Below, piece by piece: positions 24,301 through 34,189 of a stretch of DNA of 64,000 nucleotides. The translations under genes and the position numbers were made by a program. The number at the start of each line of letters is the position of its first letter. Position 1 is the stretch's first letter. Location: assembly GCA_022316685.1 (NCBI GenBank), contig JAKJHU010000038.1, positions 2,714,384 to 2,778,383 of the forward strand. Direction: 5' to 3'. The DNA is from Progne subis subis (lineage: Eukaryota > Chordata > Aves > Passeriformes > Hirundinidae). The notes beneath the pieces were generated by a model. It had not been told where the DNA came from. It saw only the letters and a program-made list of their open reading frames with translations, and ran no database searches.

Positions 24301-27128
24301 ATTTTACTGGAAGCAATATGAAGCCACAGAGAAGTTCCCGCAACTGTGAAAATCACCAGAAAACAATGTATGCTTGCATGATGCAAGGGAAGTGATTCCT
24401 AAAACTACTCTGTCATTTCCCTTGTCATGCTCACATTCAGATTTACATTCAACAAATCAAAATGGGGAAAGACAAAATTAGATCATCAGAATCTGTAAAT
24501 CTGGGACACTTACATCTTGGCTTTCTGTGGAGACAAAAGAGAAGGGACAGGTTTATTTCACTGTCAGAAATAATTTTGGCTCGAGAATGTGTTATGAACC
24601 AGCATTATCTAGTAGTGTGTAGAGTAAAAGAATATTTCAGTGAAGTAGCAGAGTGGAAATGTCTAGGCAGGACAAGCACAATGATTTCTGACTCCCTGCA
24701 TTCGTTTTTGCTATTCTGCTTGGCAGTACATTTAGTCACTCTACCAGCTCTTTTGTTAATTAGCTAACAGATGTGCACTCCTGAACCTCACAATGGAACA
24801 AATGTCACTGATGAGGAAACAGGAACATTGTATGTCAGCAGTGGAAAAGCTTCTCTTTGTTGCCATCTAGGAAAATGTCATCTAGGAATAATATTTCATA
24901 GCTCATCTGCAAATTACCTACTCCAAACAGTGTAAATTACACATTAAGGTTTATGTTCTTAAAATTTTACGAATACCAGGAAAAAAAAATGGTGGCAGGG
25001 TTTTAGTTCAGTTAATTCCAGAAGTACAAACCAAATTCAGGTCCTAAACTGTTTGCCCTGTAGTATTATGAACAGTTCCCTCAGCTTTCCCTTCTGCTGA
25101 GACATGGAGTTTGGGGTTCAGGCTATCCTAGCAGTATTTGGATCTGCTTTTCTCATGTCTGTGGCTGCTTCTCTGATCTTTTAATATAAATTGCTATTTA
25201 AAAAGTGTGTGAAATACCACGTAAGCTCACACAATGATTGTGTGCATGTAACAGCTGCGCTGACTGCACCTCCTCTTGCTAATGAGGAACAGGTCAGTGA
25301 CAGTCTTAATCGTCCAGCAGAAGTCTGGAGGTGGGAAAAAATGTGGTCATTAAAGGTGCAAAGGAATAATCAATATGACAGTTGTACCCACTGGACAGAA
25401 ATAGGAATGACCTTTCAGAAAGACAGTAACAAGAAGAAATTCATTCTGGTTCAACGAATCAAAATGAAACACACAGACTGTCTCCTGAGCCAGGGCTCAG
25501 ATCTTCCTAGCACTGAATGGGCTCAGTTCTGAAGGCTTTTCATAAGATCTGAAGGACTTCAAGACCTTGTGTTAGGTCCCAAATGAATTAACTTGAAAGA
25601 GACTGCAGATCACATAAAGACCAGGCATTATTAAATGCTGTCTCATACAAGGGCTTAAGCTTCTTGTTCACCATTACAATGGGATGTAATGTAGGTTACT
25701 GTTAATAAATTACAGCTATGCAAACTGCTTAAAAGCTTTCAGTGGCATCAACAAGATGCAAAGCACATCATTTCCACAGTCAGTATTTTCTTGCAGAACA
25801 AATTAAATTCAGTTAGCTCAAAGCAAGTTCATCTTATTGCACATATTCGGGTTGCACAAGTTCATTTAGCTTTATCAGTGTTGCATTTGATTTTCAGGGA
25901 GAAGATATTGAGACATAAAAAGTGAAAATATATGGAAAATCACATTTCAAAAATATTTTTCCCCATATATTTGTACACGTACTCCCACACACATTCAGTG
26001 CCAGTGTCTGGTTCTGGCTCTTTCCCACTTGTGATACATTGTGTAATCAATTGCTGAGGCTGTTGTTATTTACACAGAACCACCTACTTAGTTTTTGGGG
26101 TTGGAATATTTCTTGTAACAGTGAACAAGCCCTCAAACTCAACAGCCCTGAGCTCTGTCTTGGAACACATTAAATAATGTATTTCACAAGTCTTGTGAAA
26201 ATTTCTTTCCAATACGCCAGTTCATTCTAGTAGTAATTTTTAAAGCAAGTCCCCCTCCCTTGCATCTTTTAAAAGCAATGAAGGAAACATTCTTGTCATA
26301 CAGCAAATACCTATTGTATTTCTTCCTTTTCCTCTACTTGTTTTTTTTGTACTATTTTATACACAAGCTCTGAGATTTGTGCATCATGTAAGACCTTCCT
26401 AAGTCCCATTCTGTCCCCCTTGAAGCTGCTATCCCTATCAAATATACCGAGGTAATCTCCAACATTTCTTACCTGGTCCAGTTTCACATGTTATAGGAAA
26501 CTGTTCAAGGCATGGACTTGACTGATTAGGATAAATCATTGTTTCTTGCACCCACCAGTAAGGGCGATGGCCAAATAAAATCCTGACAAAAAAATAAAAT
26601 AAAATTAAGCAGAAATTCAATGAAAAAAAATTTTACAAAAGAAAGCCTCAGCAAAGCATGATAAATAATCTTACAAAGAATATGAAAAGCTATATTTCCA
26701 AAGCTATTCTATAATATTTCTACAGGTTCTTCTCATCTTATTACAATGCTATTTCAAATATATCTTAAATATCTTAATTGTGAATTCTTATTTTATAATT
26801 ATCAGGGAAAACCAACTAGTACATTATTCACAGAAAGTTTTCTAAACTTGAGGTACATATAATAAGTATTATTAAAATTACCAAATTTTAAAACAAATCC
26901 AACTTCTTACCATTTAAATATGAGGTTGAACCAATCACCAATGACTGCCACCCATATCATTTTGGTACCAACTACTTGGTTGAGCTGAAACCAAAGAGGA
27001 AAATAAATTGAAAATATATTCCGGGGATCACCAACATGTGACATAAAATTAAGGAAATCCTGGTAAGCCCTGTAGTCCCTCTGTAAATGCTGAATGATAA
27101 GCACTCCGTTGCTATGAAGGAGATCCAT
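20710..27128 (-). CDS. G6PC2: G6PC2, islet glucose-6-phosphatase catalytic subunit 2 (complete, 5 exons)
   Basis: G6PC2 hydrolyses glucose-6-phosphate in the ER of pancreatic islet cells and so opposes glucokinase in glucose sensing. Exons on the minus strand are 26911-27128, 26473-26582, 23318-23429, 22395-22510 and 20710-21221. They splice in phase into 355 codons plus stop, the human length. The start [16 protein letters not shown] matches human G6PC2 rather than G6PC1 or G6PC3. Phosphatase-superfamily residues are all present: Lys72 and Arg79 (KWILFGHRP), His115 (PSGH), Arg168 and His174 (SRVFIATH). Asn92 (NQSS) is the expected luminal glycosylation site. The C-terminus KKLN fits a KKXX ER-retrieval signal. 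It is convergent with ABCB11 and divergent from SPC25, as in human. Confidence 0.96.
21342..21387. repeat. Compound TG/TA/CA microsatellite, nearly palindromic
   Basis: TG repeats, then TA repeats, then CA repeats inside G6PC2 intron 4. The arrangement is close to its own reverse complement and could extrude as a cruciform. Confidence 0.85.
22395..22510 (-). CDS. G6PC2: G6PC2 exon 4
   Basis: 116 nt. [19 protein letters not shown] is a membrane helix, followed by [17 protein letters not shown], the third phosphatase motif with the phosphohistidine-forming His174. Confidence 0.95.
23318..23429 (-). CDS. G6PC2: G6PC2 exon 3
   Basis: 112 nt. [17 protein letters not shown] holds the catalytic PSGH histidine and one membrane helix. 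It ends VTLH plus AG of a split Arg codon; donor GTCAGT. Confidence 0.95.
23430..26472 (-). other. G6PC2 intron 2 (3.0 kb)
   Basis: AT-rich intron without a recognisable gene or transposon. Open frames here (for example 24462-24767 and 25191-25532 on the plus strand) resemble no known protein. Confidence 0.8.
26473..26582 (-). CDS. G6PC2: G6PC2 exon 2
   Basis: 110 nt. [14 protein letters not shown] completes the KX6RP active-site motif. [12 protein letters not shown] carries the glycosylation site. It ends CETGP plus 1 nt at donor GTAAGA. Confidence 0.96.
26911..27128 (-). CDS. G6PC2: G6PC2 exon 1 (start codon)
   Basis: ATG at 27126-27128. 72 codons plus 2 nt, ending IFK and TG of a split Trp codon at donor GTAAGA. 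It encodes the luminal N-terminus, TM1 and TM2. The Lys of the KX6RP motif is the last full codon. Confidence 0.96.
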
Positions 27129-27240
27129 CTTAATGGATTAAACTGTACTTGAAATACAGTAAAGTTCCTTTAATCTTAAGTTTCTACTGATGGAGAGTGA
27201 GAATCATGGAGGGAGCTATTAAAAAGTGAGAGAAGGTGAT

Positions 27241-27297
27241 TGACGTTGCCTTTATATTATATTGGCGTGGTGTACCCAGCCATGCTCGAAACACGTG
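27241..27297 (-). promoter_or_regulatory. G6PC2 proximal promoter elements
   Basis: Read on the minus strand, 110 to 170 bp upstream of the ATG there is a CACGTG E-box (27292-27297), a CGCCAAT CCAAT box (27261-27267), a TATA-like TAATATAAA (27251-27259) and a CRE-like CAACGTCA (27241-27248). The order and spacing suit a TATA-driven tissue-specific promoter. An E-box acting in the mouse islet G6Pase promoter is known. Equivalence here is inference. Confidence 0.55.
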
Positions 27298-30200
27298 GTT
27301 CCAAACCTCTGGAAAAGCTATGAGTCTGTTAGCACTGGAAAGCTTTTTTGTTTGCAAATTTTAATTGTAGGAAGCTAAGTGAAGTACATGCTGAGCAGCA
27401 GCAAATTGTGGGGGAAGTTTTGTGGAAACACAATGTGTGACTTGTGCAATCCTTCGTATGAACAGTTGGAACATGTTTGCTTAAATTTTTTCACAGTTCA
27501 TTTCTCTGCAGGATGGACATTAGTAATGTGTGTACTTCATACAGTGTTGCCTGTATAAAGGATAGAAAGAATACACAAATTACTGATCTTTGCAGAACTG
27601 TCACTGCAGCTGTACATTTCACTTTGAAACAGAACTTGGCTGCAACTTATACTTTGCACAACACATTTTTTCAGTCAGGCAAAATGCAACCAGCATCCAT
27701 ATATCAACACACTTTGAGCTCTAGATTTATTTTTAAAGCAACAATATTCTTAAAATACTGAAAAGCACTTGTTTCCTCCCTACAAGAGGGCTGTTAATCC
27801 AGGGCTGGTGCAGATGATGCGTCATCTTTCAGTACCACCGTTCTTGGGCATTGCTCACATGATGCCCATCCTACACCCCTCTGCCAGAAGCAGCTGCACC
27901 CTGCACCCCCACTTCTTGCTGCCCAGTCTGACACAAATGAGACCTTTACAAACCAGAGCAAGGTTGGGAACACATAATCAGGAGTATTTCCCTGAACTAG
28001 TCTCAACGGAAGCACAGAGGTTCTCCACAGCAAACAGGCAAGAGAAAAACGATTCTGCCACACAGCAGGAGTTAAAGAAATTACAGCAGACAATGTATTA
28101 GCGTATCAGATTTATCAATATTAGCTCTAATAGCTGTAGCATAGGACATTATGTTCATTTGAGGTGCCTTTGTGAAAAGAACTTCTCCTATGAGAGATTA
28201 AATGGATACTAAAAGCCTGATGATACCAACTTCTGGTATTATCAGAGGAAAACTTCAAGCTCTTTATCAGACTCTAATACTCTGATGTATTCATATCTTC
28301 TATCAAATTATTATCTGTGTATCTGAAGCAGTGTGAGTCAGAAGACAAAAGCAGCTCTATATATGTACTGTACACTTCCCTAATACTCTTTCCATGCACT
28401 TCAAGCTAAACTGCACAAGCTGTGGAGACAAAGATATGAACTACTTAACTGCTTTTGCTGAAGAGGGGCTTAATGGCTTCAGAGGGCTTCATGATGTGTG
28501 GTCAGGGAAGTCACATGGAAACATTAAGTAGATTCAACAAATAAGGCATGACAATTAAATGGACATAGAAGATTTCTCTTCCTGACACAATCCCACATTT
28601 ACTTTAACTACTCCCATTTACTTTACTTATTAATAGTCTGGTTTCAGACATTTTTTAGCAAATTTAAATCCTATATGGTTATTGCTACAACTTGCATTAA
28701 GCCATATAGAAAACCTTAAAGTGTCTATGCACTGTTTCTGAATAACTACAATATTTTTCTATATACTGACTGAATTATGCACTTCATCTAGTGTTATCTG
28801 ATTTCAAGGGGAAACCCTTCCAAATTCAAAATTTCAGGATATTTCAACAACAACAAAATTCCTAGTTTTTTAGCTGAAAATATTTGAGGTTTGTTTCTTG
28901 CTAAGTTGTATAACTTACTGTCTTTCAGAGTGGACAGCAAGGCAACTGTCATAGAAATGAATGGATGGAATAAATTTTCTCTCTCCCAGTACTTCTCCAA
29001 GACCATACTTGTTTAGAAAACTCTCTCTAATAACTCTTAATGCCTTATTGCTAAAGAAAAGGTTCTTTTGCTACATTTTTTTACTGCAAAAGTATCTTGC
29101 CTTTAAAGAAAAGTAAGACTTAACTACAACAATAAAAAATCACTGGTTTAGACATGTCTGGGTTTAATATGCAAAAATGTAGAAAATCTGAGGTCTTCCT
29201 CTGTTTTTCAGTCTAGTTTAGCAAGAACAGTTAGCTTCAAACACAGTGCAAATGCCACGTCAGTTGGCAGCTGAATAACAGACATCTTACTTCTACTACT
29301 TGGTTAAAAAAGCAACAGCTATAATGAGGTTATGTCTAAATAACTATTGTTCTATTAGGAAAAAATATTTTGCAGTACATAAGTTTTGATCAAGACACAA
29401 TTTAATGTCCTCAGAAGAGTCTACCCAGTGATAAAATAGATCATTTTACAGTTCCTCTTTAATGGCACCACTGTTAGTCAGTGGTATCCGAAAATTTGCC
29501 TCTGATGCAGGATGTGCAGAAGCATTGCAATAACTTTTTGCATGTTTGCTTTATTTAAATTCAAGCCCACCCACCCATATTATCTATGCACTAGGGCAGT
29601 GATATACCTGCTCAGGCTGAGCTCTTTTTCAGACAGAGCCCCTCAGGCACACTCTGGCTCTCCAGAAACTTTGTAAATTCAATGTTTGAAGATATGTCTT
29701 GGCAATGTTTCAGTAATCTCTTTTAGTGCAAATGCTGAAGATCTCTTGATACTGCTTTTCAGGATTTTGCTGCTGATTCTTATGCTTAGAGAGAAAGACA
29801 AGCACCTTAGACATAATAAAGCATAACAGCTAACAAGACAAAAGGCTTCCATTTTCTCCTACATTCTTTCTGAATGTTCCAGAAGCTCCTACCTCCTCAC
29901 CTTAGAGATACCAGAGGAGTCCTGTTTATAAAGGATGTTTAAAAAACCTCAACAAATCCAAAACCTACAAAAGAGATGCCATGGAAGTTTTGGAACAGGT
30001 GTGTTTCTGTGGGAGAGGTAGTTCTCACCGTGCCCAGAATCACTCATGATCCTGCTCCCTTCAAGAGGAAATCAGTAACTGACATGCTAGGAATCCCTTG
30101 TCCTGCCTGTCATATTACAAAACCAGTGTAATAAAAGTCTGAGACACTAAAGACTTTCCAAGCCGTAATAACCAGTAAAGATGGTGAAACATGTCTTGAA

Positions 30201-30546
30201 ATACAATGTTTAATAACTTGTTTGACAAAGGAGAAACACTTCCTCGATAGATCATCCCTCACTCCTCTATGCAAAGCACTGCAAAAAGTTTCTGTAATCC
30301 CTTTAGTGCTTCAAAGTCAATTGAGATAATACATGAAATAAAACTATTTGCTGTATTTTAGTATGGGAATTGCAGGGGAACCTAATGATCTACACAAAAT
30401 GGTCAGAAAATGTAGGCAATTAAGTTTCTAAATTGAAGCTTTCTCTTGTTTTGATACTGGAGAGCCAAGGTTTGGCCTTCACACAAATTAGTTCTTAGTT
30501 CAAAGCAAAACCTTTCAAATGCTATCTGTTCCAATATTTATGTACG

Positions 30547-30620
30547 TATACACACACACACTCTCTCTCTCTTAAATGTCTGTGTGTGTATATATATGTG
30601 TATATATATATATATATAAA
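30547..30620. repeat. Compound CA/CT/TG/TA microsatellite
   Basis: Runs of CA, CT, TG and TA dinucleotides in succession, ending in about eleven TA units. Confidence 0.9.
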
Positions 30621-31332
30621 TGTAAAAACAAGAGTCATGCTGATGATCCACTGAAGGGAGGATAAAATGTTTACAGCTGCCTTGCACCTACATATTAGAG
30701 CAAATATTACATAACAGTCAACAGCTGCTGTTAAGTAAATATTTGCAAGAGAGGGAGAAGCCATCAAAGCAAACATTTATCGAAACATTGTTAATGGAGG
30801 CCTGTGTACTGGGTCTAACTTTCTGGTACATCATGTTTAGTTAATTGAACAATAACATTAATTTCCACACCAGTATTTCCATTGACACTGGACCAACTAC
30901 AAGGATTAACAAGCAATTTACTAAATTCACCAGCAGACACTGTATACAACAGCTGACAGGTGTGAATGTTTTCCAAGTGGAACACTGAGAAAACACACCT
31001 CAATTTTTGAATTAGGAAGAGAAGAATATTTCAAGAAGCTGGCATGCTCTCTCTCTCTTATCTTTTACTTTCTTTCTTATCCCATGCCCTCAAGGATTCC
31101 TCATTGGACCCTGGCTCTTTGGACTGACCAATAGAGGTTTAGCAATAGTTAACATGACCCAGTCTCCTCGTTCTGCCACATTAATCTGATCTTTCCTAGT
31201 TAGTACAGTCATTACTCTTTGCTAGAAAGTTAACTGTGCAAGGACACAAAACCAACAAAACTAATCTGTGCACTATAACAATAACCAGACCTGCCAGACC
31301 TTCACACTTGTTTATATTAGTAATGTAAATTA

Positions 31333-31355
31333 GCAATGTAATTACATTACATTGC
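31333..31355. repeat. Perfect 10-bp hairpin with 3-nt loop
   Basis: GCAATGTAAT and its reverse complement ATTACATTGC flank the loop TAC. Confidence 0.9.
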
Positions 31356-33399
31356 ACTTATAATGCCACAGTATAAATTATACAAACAATGCATGAGATA
31401 CAATTCTGGCATGCCTACGAAAAAGTCACATCTAAGGAATTTTACTTATTTGAAGTAAGAAGAGCTACCTTTTAGAAATTAGAAGCAACCTAGAGAGGAT
31501 AAAATTCCTTCAAGTTCCATGAACTGCAGGCAGAAACAGAACTGAACACATTAGGGCAACAATCTCCAACCCATTTTTTAAATTCCCTTTCCATTAAGAT
31601 TCCTTTCTTACTGCCTAATTACTAAGAATTAGCCTGCTCTAATTCTTAAAACTAGCCCTATATGCCAACCATAGCCCAGGGAGTCAGAAACCTGCTACAA
31701 GAAGTAGCTGAGTCTGTTTATTGGCACCAGCTTGTGAATTTTGTGTTCCTTTAGAATGTTCTCTTAAGCTGCAGTAGCTCTCCAACCCTGAGGAAGACTT
31801 TTCAACTGCCTCTTAACCCAGCACTGGAACAGCCCAGGATGGACTTTCTGTTAACAATAAACTAAAGAAGCAGATTTGTGTTGGCAACATTCTGCCCTTC
31901 AGTTTGACTGCAGGGAACTGTTGCCCTGTGGCTGCTGCTGTGCCCCTTGGAACCCTGAGTTTAACCAAGTAACCTGGGGCTAAAAGGATACCCATGAAGA
32001 ACTGGGAAATGCAGAAAAGAGGTATATAGCACAATTAATTGTCTTCAGCCAAGCTCAAAGTTTAAAAATAGGGTCAATCATTGTTGAAACTTTTTCCATT
32101 CATGAGTATTCTGTGGCTTGCTAGGACAGACACCTAGAAAAAAGCATTTCAGAGTAATTGTCTGGGCTAGAGTTACAGTATGGAGTCTGCCAGTAAATGT
32201 CACAGGCTGTATTTAGTCTTTGGTGGGTGAAAGTGTAAAGCAAAGGAATAGGACTAATGAAATCTAGAAAAACTTCACTGATGAAGAAAAGATATCTAAA
32301 ATTTTTGAGCTAGTGACAGCTGCTGTGGCGTGAATTCATTATCTGCGTTAACAAAAGGATTCAGAAGAGACCAGCTGTAGAACCCACCAAAAGATTATGG
32401 ATTAGAAAATAGGACTTGTTTAGGTTAGTTTAACTTGTATTCACTAAACTCCAGGACCTCAGAAAATTGTGTATTCAGAAAGTTATGAGCTCAAATAATA
32501 AAGGCTAATGAGATCAGGGGCAACACTGAAACTATACTAACAGTACGCACTTGGCTAGGCAAGAAATGTTCCTAAATAAAAAAAGCCATAAAGTATAGGT
32601 CCATAGTGCCCAAATTCACACATGACTGGGTAATCATCCTTGGACCAGCTCAACTTCAGTACATTTAAATGTGAAGCAGGTAAGAAACAGGGGTCTATCA
32701 GCTTTAGGAACAATGCTGAGGAACCGCTGAAATCTGGAGAACAGCATATCCAAGTCAAACGAGACAGGAATACAGTGGGGTAAAAGTGCTTATACAAGAA
32801 CTCTGTACAAAAGTAATGAACTAACAGTTGGTGGTCCCAGATTTTACTATGCATCACACAGGTGGAAGATAGCAATTAGTACTTTTAGACAACAATCCTC
32901 AAAGCCATGTTAAGTATACATTATTCTGGGATTATCTAAATAGCACTGGCATAAAATAAAATTAGGAGTAATCTATGAGCTATGGTAAAAAAAAAAATAT
33001 TTAAATTAGCTTTCATAATAAACTGAAGGCTGCTATCTTGGTTCGCAAACTAGTGCTTATCAAGAGCTAAAAAGGAATATAAACAACTGGAGAAAAACCA
33101 GTCACACTGTCATAAAGAGCAAACCCGCTATGACTGAGGTTTATAGCATTTGCTTGACTGGGTACAGGCAGGGCTACTGTATGGTGGTTTTGTTCACACC
33201 AAAAAAGACTGCGATTACCCTGCAGGTCAGTCTCCTGTCAGAACGAGCTTCATCCACATTCTTGAGATAATTCAGGCCGGGCGAATTAAAAGGCAATTCG
33301 GAAACTCACAAAATTTGCGACCGGTTACCGCAAGCGTGTTCCGTGAGTAAACCAGACATTGGAAACAACCTGTGGCTACAGAGCAGCTTACGTGAGCCG

Positions 33400-33960
33400 G
33401 GCCGTTTGCTCAGCACGGCTGTTTACCAGCACCGGCCCCGCAGGCAGCCTCGGACAAAGCACACCACCAAGCCAGCCCCTTGGGGAGGGGCAGGGCGGCA
33501 CCCACGGCCCCGCCCGGCCCGCCCTTCACGGCCCCGGCCCCGCCCGGCCCGCCCCTCACGGCGGCCGCGCCCCTCACGGTGGCCACGCCCCTCACGGCGG
33601 CCACGCCTCGCTCTCGTTACCGCAGCAACGGCCCGGCGGGCCCGGGGCGGGGCTCAGCCAATCAGCGGCGCGCTTGCTGCGGGGCGGGCGGGAGCGGCCG
33701 TTGGTGGCGGGAAGCGGCGCGGCGCGGCTCGGACGCGGTGGGTGCGGGCCCGGGGCCCAGCGCGGGGGCGGCTCCCGGGCCAGCGGGGGCCCTGAAGGGT
33801 GGCCGGGACGCGGGGCCTCCCCTGGCGCAGTAGCCGAGCGCTGGGAGGGTTGCGAGGGAAGTGCGGCTCCCACCGAGCCAATGGTAACCATAAACAACTT
33901 GCGCGAAGAAGTTTGAACAACAACGCGGAGCGGTAAAACCAGCCCTAAGCGTTTGTCCTG
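33400..33960 (+). promoter_or_regulatory. SPC25 CpG-island promoter
   Basis: The base composition jumps to very GC- and CpG-rich just upstream of the SPC25 start. It contains repeated Sp/KLF-type CCACGCCC and GGCGGG boxes, a CCAAT box at 33658-33662 (AGCCAATCAG), an E2F-like GGCGGGAA at 33706-33713 and a second CCAAT at 33878-33882. This is the usual layout for a TATA-less cell-cycle promoter. The start site and the end of non-coding exon 1 are not resolved. A strong acceptor at 34020 shows the ATG lies in a later exon. Confidence 0.8.
33551..33604. repeat. 18-bp tandem repeat, 3 copies, in the CpG island
   Basis: Copies at 33551-33568, 33569-33586 and 33587-33604 of GCCCCTCACGGYGGCCRC, each differing by one or two bases. 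A longer imperfect CG-rich duplication precedes it (about 33502-33550). Each junction creates a GC-box-like site. Confidence 0.9.
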
Positions 33961-34035
33961 TGAGTTACATCTGCTGCCGCTGCCTCCCGTGTCCTGACGC
34001 TGCTTCTGTTCCCCTTTCAGGTTTGGTGCAGCGCT

Positions 34036-34189
34036 ATGGGTAATGCACAGGCGGAAGATGAGGTAACACTCTTCGAAAGAGATATGAAAGAGTTTTGGAT
34101 CCAGTTTAAAATCAGTTATGGGACTGAACAGAACAATCAGACTTCAGCGCTGCGAGATTTGTGCAAGGAGACTATAGAAGCTCTTTCAG
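34036..34189 (+). CDS. SPC25: SPC25 first coding exon
   Basis: The exon starts at 34021 and the ATG is at 34036. It encodes [16 protein letters not shown] through TIEALS plus 1 nt. Donor GTACAA. Confidence 0.94.

Larger units (their letters stand above)
27298..33399. other. Intergenic region between G6PC2 and SPC25 promoters
   Basis: Six kb of AT-rich sequence between divergent genes. I see no exon I can support. It holds a compound microsatellite (30547-30620) and a perfect 10-bp hairpin (31333-31355). It may contain islet enhancers, but nothing in the sequence proves it. Confidence 0.7.

Noticed and set aside
32555..32875. 106-codon minus-strand open frame upstream of SPC25.
   Set aside because: Unrecognised, with no TATA, CpG island or splice context that would support a gene.
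33343..33923. Several open frames of up to 185 codons on both strands of the SPC25 CpG island.
   Set aside because: High GC removes stop codons. The Pro/Arg/Ala-rich products are not protein-like.
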